Shown: piece after piece, positions 11,388 through 22,623 of the stretch
Position numbering within the stretch: position 1 is the first letter of the stretch
Layout of the letters: each line of letters begins with the position of its first letter
DNA from: Anthostomella pinea
Lineage: Eukaryota; Ascomycota; Sordariomycetes; Xylariales; Xylariaceae
DNA length: 64,000 nucleotides
Direction: 5' to 3'
Assembly: GCA_963556695.1 (NCBI GenBank)
Contig: CAUWAG010000018.1
Span: 3,906,001-3,970,000 of the forward strand
The notes under the pieces: generated by a model
The model's input: the letters and a program-made list of their open reading frames with translations, nothing else
What the model was told of the DNA's origin: nothing
Databases searched by the model: none
Made by a program: the position numbers and the translations under genes

Positions 11388-12278
11388 CTAGCATAGACTC
11401 TCGGAGCTCTCCCAGTCAATGATGCAGATCGTGTTGTCCGGGCGGATTATGACGTTCCGCGCGGCGAGGTCCGTGTAGGTGAACACGGGTGTGGAGTGGG
11501 TGCTGGCAACGTCGCGGAAGTGCTTGCGGAGGTCTTCCACCGCTACGGTCGGCGCGTCGAAAGGGCCAAACCAGCCTAGGAGATAGCTAAAGTTGAAGTC
11601 GTAGATGTTGTCGAACGGGCCGGGATTGCTTGAGAAGACCTTGGGGTCGTTGAAAGGCCGGCGGCCTAGCGAGCCATAGTAATTCGGGATCGGGATCGGG
11701 ATTCGTCTCAACTGGTCGACGGAGCCGCGGAGCTGCTGGTGTCAAACAGATCATGGGGGCTTTAAGATGGGTGAAAACGTATATTCTGGTGTAATCCGTA
11801 TTCTTGTTGTATCTCTTCGAAAATCCTTCTGTGGGCTAAGTGGCCCAAAAATGCCCTATTGGCCTTGTTGGTGCACTGCCACCTCCCTGAACGCCACGGT
11901 GGCTTGCGCGCCATTCAACAGCTGGCCTATCGACTGCATCACCTCGGCCTTGGGCGACGGTATGAACTGTTCTAGGGTTTTCCCATTGACTTTTTCCATG
12001 ATGATCATTGTTAGGCCGGCTTGCTTGTAGATGGCGTACACCGTTGGGACGGTAACCGTGGTGTACTTTCTGACGAATAGCATGTTCTCTCCTTCGATCG
12101 GGTGCACGTTCGGTCCCAACTTGGCCATGAAGTGGTCACCGATGGGGATGATGTGGCGATGATACAGGCGAGGATTTGGCTGGAGGATAGAGATGATTTC
12201 CTCGAAAGACGGTAGCGGCGCTGGCAGGGTATTTTCAGGGGCGAAATAGGGTAGTACGAGCGGAGTGTAGGACTCCAT
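11388..12278 (-). pseudogene. Aminoglycoside-phosphotransferase-like kinase, C-terminally truncated
   Basis: Exon 1 runs from 12278 to about 11883 and exon 2 from 11735 to 11388, with a ~147 bp intron (acceptor CACCAG at 11736; donor GTGGCA or GTGCAC uncertain), giving about 247 residues. Seen: a kinase-like N-lobe strand (TMIIMEKVNGKTLEQF), the fungal APH signature PNYYGSLGRRPF, a catalytic-loop equivalent TYTDLAARNVII and the metal-binding IIDWES. Fungal APH-family proteins usually read HGDL in the catalytic loop and continue 40-60 residues past the IDWE motif. Here the His-Gly is Tyr-Thr and the protein stops seven residues after IDWE, next to an AT-rich scar. A TATA-like TATATATAAG element lies about 155 bp upstream. 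It is likely a decaying gene; a still-translated short protein is possible. Confidence 0.65.
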
Positions 12279-13690
12279 TGCTTCGATCGGTTTACGTGCT
12301 TCGTGGAACTTGTGTTGGTTTTAACGCTTATTCGACGCTCAGTGGCTTGGTTTATCCAGCTTCCTGAGGATTTGTGTCGAAGAGTGATGGAGATTGGTGG
12401 CATGAAACGGTAGAGGAAGGGCATAACGTAGTTACATATATATAAGACCTCTATGTTGCTGTCAAGTCTTTCGACCACATGTGTGATCATATTGTGGGAA
12501 TCTGTTGTTCATAATCCAAGTTCTTTATAATAATGCTGGAGAAACAATTACTAACAATGTAATTGATGTGCCTAGAAGTCTTTGATTTATCTCTTTGACA
12601 TCACTGCTAAGCGGCGACTCGTTGACGCTCTTTGTCAAGCTCATTGGTGCAGCGGGACGTCTAACATTGCCAATCCATCCAATGGACTCCACGGCGTGGA
12701 AGCTGTGTGCCAGGCGAACGCGGTCGCACACATTCTTTGTCGTCAGCTTCCCAGCTGGTCTTCGGGCGCATCTAAGCAGAAGAAATAAGGTGGGCAGATG
12801 AGGCTATTGCCGATGGTCATGACACCGCTGGCACTATACCAGAGGACTGCAGGTAGTATGCGTAGGGCCGTAGACCTAGTAGAATTTCTGGGCTCGACAC
12901 AGCATTAGGTGGTGGGTGAGTCAAGGTCGGTATGTCGATTGTATGTTAATGCTTGTTCGGCGGATCAAGGAATCATGTGTAAAATTATGTATTTTGCTAA
13001 CGTTTATGCCTAGTATAAGAGTTTTACGACCGTGACGCGGGATCCCTTGGGGCGGCAGCACAGTGCCGGCGGACAGGGTCGTCTCTTCCTCGACATACCG
13101 CTGCATGTACACCACACTCATTGGCTTGAGCCAGGGCAGGTCACACACCGTTCCTGCTTAGGGACGACTGGCGAGTTTATCCTTCCACGACAGATTTATG
13201 CACGACGTGAGTAGCAGACTCGGTTTCCGTTCTGCCGTCATAGCGACTCGAGGTTTATGTTACAGTACTTACTTTTGTTGCTGAATTCTAGACCAGAATG
13301 ATATGAATAGAGGCTTCGTGGACCACCCAGTGGCATGGTGCAGCTACGCTGGCAACCACGACGCATCGTGACGAACAATGGGCCTACATGCGGCCGAATA
13401 CGGATACCACTGATGATCTGCCGGACATCTGCAGCGGCAGTACGGCAGCGGCCGACCCGGGTGCAATAGGTACACACCAAGCCACAGGATGATCACGAAG
13501 TCCGCACGTTCGTATCTTATGGTAGTGCGTGAAATACGAATTATACAAGATAAGAGCAAGCCAACCCGCCATCGTCCGAGCAATAGAAGACCGGCATACT
13601 CACCAACATGCCGTCGCCACAACCCAAGATCTCCGCCTGGCATACCCTCTTCGAGATTGAAATCTATTTGCCACATCAAACGTGCATGGC
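12279..13690. other. Gene-free stretch
   Basis: This covers the promoter side of the kinase-like gene and the 3' side of the aspartic protease gene. Overlapping short frames on both strands (for example 13344-13739) have no recognisable content. Confidence 0.4.
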
Positions 13691-16109
13691 TCAGCTCACC
13701 GATTGACCACCCTCGATCGTCATAAAGCCCGTCTCGCACTCTGTCGGAAAGGACGTCACGAGCACCGTCGTCATGTCCGTCGGATCGTAATACACCTCCG
13801 TGACGGTGAACGGCTCACAGAACGAACTCCAATCCGTGGGCGCCGCCGATGCTGTCTCCAGCCCGCCGGTGACATCGCATAAGCTAACCGTGATGGGGAG
13901 GGGGCTTGGCACGTAGACGGTGGTGGTCGCGATGGCTGTGGTCACAGTGACCGTCCTCTCTAGCGACGACGGAGACGGCTGAGATGATTCACTTGACGTG
14001 GAATTGTACCAGTGCGTGCTCGTCACGGATGGACGGGACGAAGTAGATGTGGTGTTGAGCCAATGACTTGACGTGCTCGTCGTACCGGTACCGCCAGTCC
14101 AGGACACTGAGCTCAGGGGTATGGTGCCGAAGGTCGCGTTGGGCCAAGAGAAAGGTAATGATGTGGGGAAGGAATGGTGCGTAGTGCTCGAATTCCACGA
14201 TTCGCTACTTGTTATGGGGCTTGTGGCGTGGGGCCAAGAGAAAGGGAATGTTGTGGTCAAGGAATAGCGCGTAGTGCTCGAGTTCCGATATTCGCTACTT
14301 GTCACGGTGCTTGAGGAATAGACTACGGAGCTCAGCGGTAGAGAGCTGATTGTGATGTTGTGCCAAGCGATGCTGGAAGAGCTTCGCACATAAGACGACG
14401 TGGTTGCGTGGGGCGATGAAGTCGTCGTCGTATGGTGAGTGGAAGACGTGGTGGTACGATGAGACGAGGGCGTTGTCGTATGGCTGTGACTGCTCGTTGA
14501 GTGACTTACGGACGCATATGGTGTCGAGTAGTGTGTCGGCTGCGAGCTCGTCTTGCCATGGCCAGACGATGAGGTCGACAAGCAGCTGCTAGGCTCGGTA
14601 GGCCGCGGGACCCCTTCGCATCGTCCTGGCTCCTGGCGCGACGTTTCCGAGTAATCGACAACGTGGTAGCCACAGTCTCTGTACTGGGCCATGTAGATGG
14701 ACCGGCTGTCGTGGTCAAAGACGACTGAGAATCATCAGTCAGTGTTTGCACAGATCATACTTGGGGGGATACTCACCGTACGCGGCCCGCAAGAAGTTGG
14801 CACCCAAGATAGCTGGTGAGTCGGGTATTACTACCCTCAATCCCAGATGACATACTCCCTCGGCCTCCACGATGAACTCGTGAAGAGGAACGCGGATCAG
14901 CAGGGTATCGAAGCCAATGTCGATCGTGGCATTACGTTGGCGGTGATGGCAATCGACTGTCCAAAGATCTTCAGTCCCGTGGTAGACCCTACCCTCAAAG
15001 TAGGTGACGATGAACTCGACGTGCTGTGCAGGAAGATACGTGTACAGCGAGTTGAAATCGATGACGGCAGCATGAGGAGGAGGGAAGAGGTGCTCGTCGA
15101 CGCAGTTGGCTTGGTCCTCATACCCCACGTTTGTCAATGCGACATAGTAACTAATCAAGCATATGTCAGATACGTGCTGCGTATTGGAACTTCAATGGCT
15201 TACCGGGAGAGTCTGTCCCAAGCAGGGAACTCTTGCGCTAGCCGATGAAGCGTTCCGACGTATTTGCCCGTGTTGAGACCTCCGAATAAGATCTCCCCTG
15301 GTCACGTTGTCAGCAGATCAGTTGCGGGTGCCAATCAACCACACATACCGTTAGACTTGTCCACGCACCCCAATGCCACACTGAACTGTCGGAAAGATAT
15401 ACCGCCTTTGCTGACCAGGGCGTCAAGCATTGTTCCCTTCGTCCTGGTCGTGCTGCTGCTGCTGGTATTGACCCCGAATTCCAGGCCCAGTATACCAGCG
15501 TTCATGCCATAACTGCTGGAGGCGACTCCAATATCAAGCACGCCAACATCAACGCCTGTGAAACAGTTGTTAGGAAGCTGCCACGGCGGTCAATGAGCAA
15601 GGTTGGCGGACTCACCAAGGAAGTCGACATAGTCCGTGTAGTAGCAACCCCACGCCACCCCGTCTGTATGGGGCCAATCCCATGGCGTATCGCACTCGAG
15701 GGCATTGGAAGTGGTCGAGACATTGGGGCTGTAGAATGAGGTATCGTAGCAGGCTTCGGGCGACAGTGCTGCACTGCAGTTGGGGTTCACCCATAGCTCG
15801 TCCGAATAGGCATCGAGCGCAACCCAGACTGCTTGCATCGGGCTCCCAATCTCCACTGGTGATAACCAAAGTCAGCTTGACGAAGCTTGACAAGGGGGAA
15901 AGAGGACGAAACTAACGCTTGACAGTATAATAGCCGTCGGGGTCAAACTGAGTCAAGTTGGTACCAAGGGGCGGATCTTCGCGACGTTGTCCATTGGAAT
16001 GGCTTGCGTCACTTCGTCTCATCGGCAAGCTCACAGGTCCGGTCTGGGGTCGAGCGATCTTAGCCGTGACGCCAATAACCGCGAGACCTAGCAGAAAGAA
16101 CAGGGTCAT
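13691..16109 (-). CDS. Secreted pepsin-like (A1) aspartic protease homolog with Ser/Thr-rich tail
   Basis: Six exons are proposed: 16109-15917, 15855-15616, 15555-15349, 15297-15204, 15150-14777 and 14724-13691. The introns are 51-61 bp and the coding sum is 2142 bases, or 713 residues. Seen: a signal peptide (MTLFFLLGLAVIGVTA); an N-terminal strand YYTVKLEIGSPMQ; a first active-site segment LDAYSDELWV with D79; FGGLNTGKY; a second segment AVIDFNSLYTYLP with D276; and the family's closing pattern ILGANFLRAAYVVFD. Both catalytic Asp residues remain, but the Thr-Gly after each (DTG in A1 peptidases) is replaced by Ala-Tyr and Phe-Asn. After about residue 410 comes a long Ser/Thr-rich stretch, probably O-glycosylated, with a 30-residue tandem duplication. 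No GPI-anchor tail is visible. It is probably extracellular or wall-associated, and activity is doubtful. Confidence 0.8.
14141..14318 (-). repeat. 90-bp in-frame tandem duplication in the protease tail
   Basis: Two diverged 90-bp copies begin at 14141 and 14231 (plus-strand words GGGCCAAGAGAAAGG and GTAGTGCTCGA). They encode a repeated 30-residue block with the shared core NSSTT...FPFSWP.AT. Such expansions are common in Ser/Thr-rich stalks. Confidence 0.75.
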
Positions 16110-17964
16110 CTTGACGCCAGATCAGTTGGAAGCATGGACTCTTGGGGGGTGCGAAAGGTAGAGGTGATAAGAACGCTTTCTCGGCCCTTGTGGACGGGAT
16201 CGCCTTATGAACAGTTGACAAACGTCCTCAGTGAGGTAGGATACTTTCCAAGCGGTTTGAGGACCTACCAAGCTACAGATTCCTCCAGCCGAGCGGAACT
16301 GTACATCAGCCCGAGACCATGGCAAACATTCCCCGTCGACTAGGGGAGTTTCGCGTCCAGTGTGAGGGGGCACAGGGGTCTTCCAATTTCGACGAGAGAT
16401 CGATCTACACAGGGCTCTGTGATACTACCGCCGCTCAAGCAATCGACTCTACAGCTCAAGTGTAGATGTAGATTGAGCGTTCATAGCAAACCGGTCCGGA
16501 CACATGGGTTACCAGCTTAATCTACAAACGGTATGGTAATGAACGTCATGTCTAGTGAGGCGGGAAAGATGAGGCACTAGCCCACCTTGTGCCACTTCAT
16601 CTGAATGATCATATCTGCCCAATAAGTAAGATTTGATGTGTTCTGTCATTACTGCTCTGATGCAGCTCGAACCACTCTTGGGGGTCGATTTGCCCCTATC
16701 GCGATGGCACAACATACAGCTTCAGGCCTTCACTAAATCTTGATCTACGTTCGTGGCCTTAATCCGGCGAAGGCGCTCTTCAATACCTATGGTATCGACC
16801 GTGCCTGTATCTATCAAGTAATAGCACGCGGGTGTAACGCCAATCTCGGCAATCTGTGCTATTAGTGACGGCTGCAGATACCCCTTACCATAGTGCACCC
16901 GAATATGTGTTACAGTCGTCTTACACGAAGGGTAAACTACACCGAAGATGCGGCAGACTACTGCAAGCTCCGGGTCCATTACCGGGCATGTTTGATGCAC
17001 TAGCCTCTTGCATGCCAGTTGTTATTGAGCAGTATCTTAACAGCAACATCAGTGGTAGCACCATGACTGCTGGCAGACCATATCACTCCGCCGTCATCAT
17101 CATCGTCAACACAGTCGAAGACACAGCTTGAAGCCATTATGACAGCGATTGGCACCACTGTTGAAGTCAGAGTAGTACTAGATCAACAGAGCCCTTTCGC
17201 CATGTAGTGCTTCCCAGAAAATCATGAACCAAGAAATGCGTTGCTCATGGAAGCCTCATTAGAGGTATAATATTGGAGCTCTACATAGGCGATGACCTCT
17301 GTAGTCCTTCAGGAGGAGAAGAGCATACACTGAGGGAGAGGTTGACACCGCAAAATGCTTTTCTCTGGACAAGCTCGCCAAATCTCCCCCTTTTCAAAGG
17401 GAGATCTGCAGATACCCGCCTCGTACCTCAATTGGGCGCAGCCACTCCTCGGACACTGTGATTCGAGATTGCGCAGCCTTAGATGGTCAAATGAACCCCC
17501 CTTTCCTGTGTCCAGTGTCTTATCTTATCAAAAGACTGTGGGTGGGGGGAGTCTCCATATTACATTCATTGTCATAGAACCCCTGAGAGGCCAAAGCTCT
17601 TGTTTTCTAACGCATCATTGTTCCTGCGATCGTTTCGTGCTATTGCACACAACACCATGGCCTATAATTCAAGAATTAAATCGATCTCTGGTGCCTGAGA
17701 GTGGCTTTGCTCGGACGGCACTCTGGATCTCAATGTGCCAGAATTCAAGACAATCACATCAGCTTGTCAGGATAGGAATGAACGCTTTGACGCTGGGAAA
17801 TAGTTAATGTTCTCATCATACTATGCGAATGTACTTGCCTTTGAAAGGGCCAAAGCCCGCACTCACAACGTTGTCTCTTGAAGACTTGGGAGTGTCCAGG
17901 ACTTCATCCGTCTCAAAGAGCGAGTGCTCCCTTTCCAATGATCATCAAGAACCTACAGACGCTG

Positions 17965-18003
<39 letters not shown>
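17965..18003. repeat. (TTGA)n microsatellite
   Basis: About nine to ten perfect tetranucleotide units are followed by GGCAATCGATCAATC, so the end of the repeat can fold back on itself. The word ACCTACAGACG occurs on both sides (about 17951 and 18024). Confidence 0.9.
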
Positions 18004-18004
<1 letters not shown>

Positions 18005-18989
18005 CAATCGATCAATCTAATCACCTACAGACGATGTTTTCAGGCCCCAGACTTATCTCGAAAATATTTGCAATCATAACTATAGCGGGGGTCACGCATG
18101 CTTATATGTGAAAGAATACCTTCTCAGGGGCCACGTATTAAGTTGTTAAACGCCTGGCAGCTTTGGACTTCGACCAGAAGTTCCAGAACAAAGAACTGGC
18201 AGTCTTTCCCCCCTGCGTCGTAGCCCTCCAGACGTATTCTCGGGCTGGTTTCTTAATACCACGGATGGCACAGACACGAAGTAGAACAGCCCGCGACGCC
18301 CGAGGATCCAAGTCGTTGTAGAAGAGATGGCAAACAGAGACAGCAAACGACATGGGAGCTCTAGCAAAGGCAAGCGCGGACAGTATTTGAACCTGTTCCC
18401 ATATATGAATCGTCTCGACGTATGTGTTGGTTTCTCCCTCCAGCTGTTATTGTGTTTTAGGGGGAAGCCGCCCCTTAAATTGGCCCAAGCGTTTTGGGTC
18501 CATGTGACTGGTTCATCCACTCTCCCTTCGGCTCTAGTGTGGTGAAGCAGAGATGCCTTGGCGTGATTATTTTAATGGTCCTTCGACAGCCCGTTACTTA
18601 ACCCTGACCACGATAACACTTTTAACATGGTTCCGAAGCACGTCTTCAATGGGAGGAACCAATAACCGAGCCCAACCACTTTCTACTAAGTTAGACAGGA
18701 GAACACTGTTAGTATAATCGTTTGGAGGGAATAACGTGTTGCGAAAGTTCATGGTTTTTAAATATCTGATTTCTGTTTAGCAAATAGCTCACTTACTTTC
18801 TGGTAGAGTATATCCCTTGACTTGCCCCCGACTTAAGACGAATGCGTCTTCACTCCTTAGTTGCCAATGACCTCTAGTCCCATGTACATTGTACTTCGCC
18901 GACACATGTCATGATAGCCCTAGCCCTAAGAATAGAAGACGGCTCTCTATTGATAGAGCGCATCAACCACCGCAAAGGATTTGGCGCAA

Positions 18990-19110
18990 GTACCACCACC
19001 ACCACATCCACCACATTTATTCATCCACCACGTTTATTACATCAATCATATCTACCACATCTACCATCCACCACATCCACATCCACCACCACGGCTCATC
19101 ACGAACGCCG
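18990..19110 (+). repeat. Low-complexity ACC/CAT-rich tract
   Basis: An interrupted array of ACCACC, CATCCACCACAT and related words. It gives His/Thr/Ser-rich translations in several frames, which explains the spurious frames here. Confidence 0.75.
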
Positions 19111-19277
19111 GCTTCACTGCAACACCTTCCATACACACCTGACTTCTCCTTCAACATAACAATCCGGTAAGTCAATATCAATGTCCTGGACTTCCCTTAA
19201 GATCCTCTTGCTCTACCAAGGTACCTCGGTACCGCAGCAGTGCAGCCCGACTGACGCCTTGTACATTAGCCCATACG

Positions 19278-19628
19278 ATGCCTCGACCGGCTGCCGTCAT
19301 CCCCGTGGGTGTCGTCTCCCCTGACGGCGCCTCGTTCGAATGCCGAGAGCTGAAGAACGGAGTCGTCTGCGGAACGACGATGGCGAATCAACTCCGCTAC
19401 CAGAAGTGCCACTGAATCCGAGTCCACGATCCGAACAGCAACTACGCGATAAACAAGCGCCCGTTCCCCGGCGGCAAGGTCACGTGTCGCGAGGCTGACT
19501 GCGGCTCCCAAGTGAGCAACCGCCAGGGACTGGCGCGCCACTATCGAATCAAGCATCAAGACATCAGAGATATGTCCGCCCGGGACTCCTCTAACAAACC
19601 TCTACGCCTACTATGGCGTTTAGGGTAA
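19278..19628 (+). pseudogene. Two-finger C2H2 protein interrupted by one TGA
   Basis: From the ATG at 19278 the frame reads 45 codons (MPRPAAVIPVGVVSPDG ASF, then ECRELKNGVVC...LRYQKCH) and meets TGA at 19413. The same frame then continues open for about 70 codons with IRVHDPNSNY and a second finger, CREADCGSQVSNRQGLARHYRIKH (C-x4-C-x12-H-x4-H). The TGA falls between the two histidines of the first finger (KCH-stop-IRVH), so one substitution breaks an otherwise matched pair of fingers. Intron-like GTAAGT...TTAG and GTGAGC...CACAG pairs downstream (19626-19693 and 19772-19831) suggest an originally longer multi-exon gene. Unrecognised beyond the finger type. Sequencing error, pseudogene or recoding cannot be told apart here. 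Confidence 0.5.
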
Positions 19629-20686
19629 GTCGGCCTCTTTCTTGCCTATGGCAGTCCTTCTGGTATCCGAGATACTGACGATGCTGATATTAGATCGTGG
19701 CAGATGGTCTGCACGACACTCTTCCTTCTCGCGAACTGACTCGAGTCGCAGTCTGCTGCTCGAAAGTTGAGGTGAGCCGATCCTAGCCTTGGGAAGCTGG
19801 CGCAGACATTGCTAACTCGGTTTAACCACAGATACTTTCCTCGGCGCATTCTTCCTCTCAAGTTGATATGGTAGCGATGGAAGTTGTGTGGGTGTTGCGC
19901 GGTTCTGGATGCCTTAGGCAGTCCAACACGAACTCACTTGCGAATCTCCATAGGCGACGAAGATACACTGATCGATCATATCCCGCGACTTGGGGAGGTA
20001 CGTGCGGACTTTCTGACCGATGCGATGGCGCCTCCAATAATGCTGGGATTTAGTCACTTGCTCATGTGTCGCCGGACGACACGGCTACTGCTGGACCGCA
20101 GATACTACCAATTCACCCCGGCCTTGGCTCCCTCAGCCCGTGGTCCAGGCGAAATCCGATGTCGAGGTTCCCGGTCGAGTTTCGAGACACCCGTGAACCG
20201 TATGGAGTGGCTACAATGTCTCGGAACAGATTTCGGATGGTGAAGCTGGTTCGCAGCTCCAAAGGTCCGAGAGACGGACCTTAAGTACCTCACGAACTTC
20301 AAGATCTCGAGCCTGTGAGTACTTCCTCCAGCGCAAAGTTTTCCTTTTCGATTTGTCGTGCGGCCCATATCGCGCGAGCTTGGGCTCTGCACGCTTGTCA
20401 CAGGACTGGTTTTCGCGTGGCCTGCCCGTAGCAGATAGATGAAATTTATTCATCATTGCAAAGCACCGTGTTTAGATCAACTCATGGGTTGTCCTGATAA
20501 TCGAATTTAACTAAGCGCGCTACAGAGTGCAATATACAACTGCGACGTTCGTCAAGACATGCTGCCTCATGGAATATGGCTGAGGCTACAAATTCTGCCT
20601 CATTTGGGAATGAGTCCTCTGGTGGAGGGCAAGAATTGTTCCTCCTTCATTATGCGGGTGGATGATAGCGTCGATGCCAAGTATCT
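19629..20686. other. Probable downstream remains of the C2H2 gene, otherwise empty
   Basis: Two intron-like segments (19626-19693, 19772-19831) lie at the left, but the exon candidates between them hit stops in the expected frames. The right end is the 3' flank of RTT106. No other feature is seen. Confidence 0.35.
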
Positions 20687-22124
20687 TCACTCATCATCAT
20701 CAGCCTCGTCGTCTTCCGCATCATCATCGTCAGCGTCGTCATCATCAGAACTCGACCCTGACCCTTCGGACTCCCCTTCCGAACCGGGATCATAGTCCTC
20801 CTCGTCCTCCTCTTCATCGTCTAGTAAGTTCAGTTGATTCTCGGCTCTTTGCAGTTCGGTTAAACCATCTTCGCCGACATTCCCGTTTGCATCTTCTCCG
20901 TCGCCGTCGGTACCTTTCTTGCCCTTGGCGTTTTCGATCAACTCCCTCTTCGCCTTCCGCTGGTCCGCCATGCTCCGATTCTGAAGTTGATGACGCATCA
21001 CATAGTTCTCGTTGATACCACCGTAGTCTTCCTGATCTATCATGGCGAACTCGATCTCTTCGGTCGCCTCATCGTCGCCGCCTTCGCCGGCGAACACCTC
21101 GACCACCATGTTGAACGTCCGTTGTAACACACTAGTGTAGCTGAGGGCTGCAATTCTGTCAAGTGGGATGAACATTAATGGTTTCTTGAAGCCCCACAGA
21201 ATGCCATTCTCGAGGAAGAAGAGGTAGCCGTCTTTCGAGCCCCTGAATGCCTTGACGTGCACTGCCTGTTCCTTCGGGCGGTGAGCCTGGCGGATCATAC
21301 TGTGGAACTTGGCCGGGTCTGAAGCTACTATCTGCACATTGTTTGACGCAGCTTGCAGGCACTTCTTGATTGCCCAATGAAACAAAGTCATGTATGTGTC
21401 CGAGACGGCGGATGCAGCGCTGGCATTGAGACCGCCGATCGAGCCAGGTTTCGGTGCGCCAGCCGGCACGGTGAACACCAGCGGCTCGCTGAGTAATGGG
21501 CTGCCTTGAGTAGGGAAGTAGGAGTTGTGCGGCAAGAGGATGTAGTTATGTTGTACTTGGGATTTGTCGGGAACAGGGAGGTAGAAAGCGTACTCTGGAG
21601 ACCATCTGTTAGCCATGAGTCCTGGAGGGGTCACTGTTATCAATGCATACCAATACTTTTCCAAGCATAGATTATGCCTGGTAGAGGGGCCGTCGTTCCA
21701 GGTGCCCTCGCGTATATGTGTTGGGAGGTGAAGCACAAGTCGAACTTCTTCCGCTGCGGGATGGAGACAGAGATGTCCTTGATCTCCAGCAAGACGTCTT
21801 CGCCACCTACATCCTCCGCCGAGCTCGCTGCTGCACCGTTCGACGCATTCCCGTTTTTTGTAGGCTCGACGTCGACTCTGCGCCGCTTGTGGGAGGGTTC
21901 GGAAGAGGTCTGGTCGCCGATTTGTTCGTACACGAAGCTCGCAATATCATTGAAAAGCTTGGCTCGCGACGGTGAATCTGTAATCTGTCAACACCTCCCT
22001 TATGTCTGTTCAGCCGAGGCCGGGCGATTGTCTTACCAGCAGCCCTTTGAATACCCTCCAATATATCTGGCCTTGACTGAAATACAGAATGGAGCCTCTG
22101 GGTATCTAGCCCCGAAGGAGGCAT
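20687..22124 (-). CDS. RTT106: Histone chaperone Rtt106
   Basis: Three exons are proposed, 22124-22037, 21977-21651 and 21594-20687, with introns of 59 and 56 bp, giving 440 residues. Seen: an N-terminal helical segment [45 protein letters not shown], typical of the Rtt106 dimerisation region; tandem PH-like domains (ISVSIPQRKKFDLCFTSQHIYARAPG, then EYAFYLPVPDKSQ and AVHVKAFRGSKDGYLFFLENGILWGFKKPLMFIPLDRI); and a very acidic C-terminal tail (DDEEEDEEDYD... DDDADDDDAED). Rtt106 binds H3K56-acetylated H3-H4 and deposits it behind replication forks and at silent chromatin. The second intron was placed because joining at CTCCAG restores SIEYAFYLPVP. The MPPSG start is preferred to one 25 codons upstream. 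The gene is divergent from VFA1. Confidence 0.92.
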
Positions 22125-22623
22125 GACGTCTGCTCGCCGACTGACAGACAGGCAGAGATGATGGGCAGTTGATGCCGCTGAAGTGGAATCGTGCGACACG
22201 GGGAATGGTGGTTTTGCAAAGATTGGGTTGTCCAGGTTCCGTTTTCCGTATTGCGTTCTGTATCTTTGGTGTTCCGGTTACAGTTGACGGAAGAGGCTGC
22301 AAAGCGCTCTCAGCCTTGGCCCTTGGGAAGCGCGCGCCTGGCTTGACGTGACGTAGCACGGTACATAGAGCTTGATTGAGACTGGACCCCTGAGCTGAGG
22401 CCTGCTCTTTCGGCCACACTGGATAAGCCACACATACGGCCTTTCCAGCCACACCTAGAGGAACCCCACCACAGTTGAGTGCACTTGCTCCAGTCACTCC
22501 AGAGATCCATCTTCAAAGTAGCAAAGGCGACCACAACCGTATCATATCCCTGCTTCTTTCATTCTCTCAATCACTTTCATACCGCCTCGACTCCACGCTC
22601 ATATTCCAAAGAGCTCGTGCAGA
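22125..22623. promoter_or_regulatory. Shared divergent promoter RTT106 / VFA1
   Basis: Only 499 bp separate the two start codons, so both promoters must lie in or overlap this stretch. CT-rich and TTTC-rich sequence lies toward VFA1 (about 22545-22590). No clear TATA box is visible. Confidence 0.6.

Larger units (their letters stand above)
16110..19277. other. Long gene-free stretch with simple repeats
   Basis: The first few hundred bases are the protease promoter. A minus-strand 92-codon frame (16722-17000) has reasonable composition (ACYYLIDTGTVDTIGIEERLRR) but I cannot place it; it may be a gene fragment. A plus-strand frame at 17355-17807 is not recognised. A TTGA microsatellite (17965-18003) and an ACC/CAT-rich tract (about 18990-19110) lie inside. 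GTAAGT at about 19166 and a TAG acceptor just before 19270 suggest a 5'-UTR intron of the following zinc-finger gene. Confidence 0.4.
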
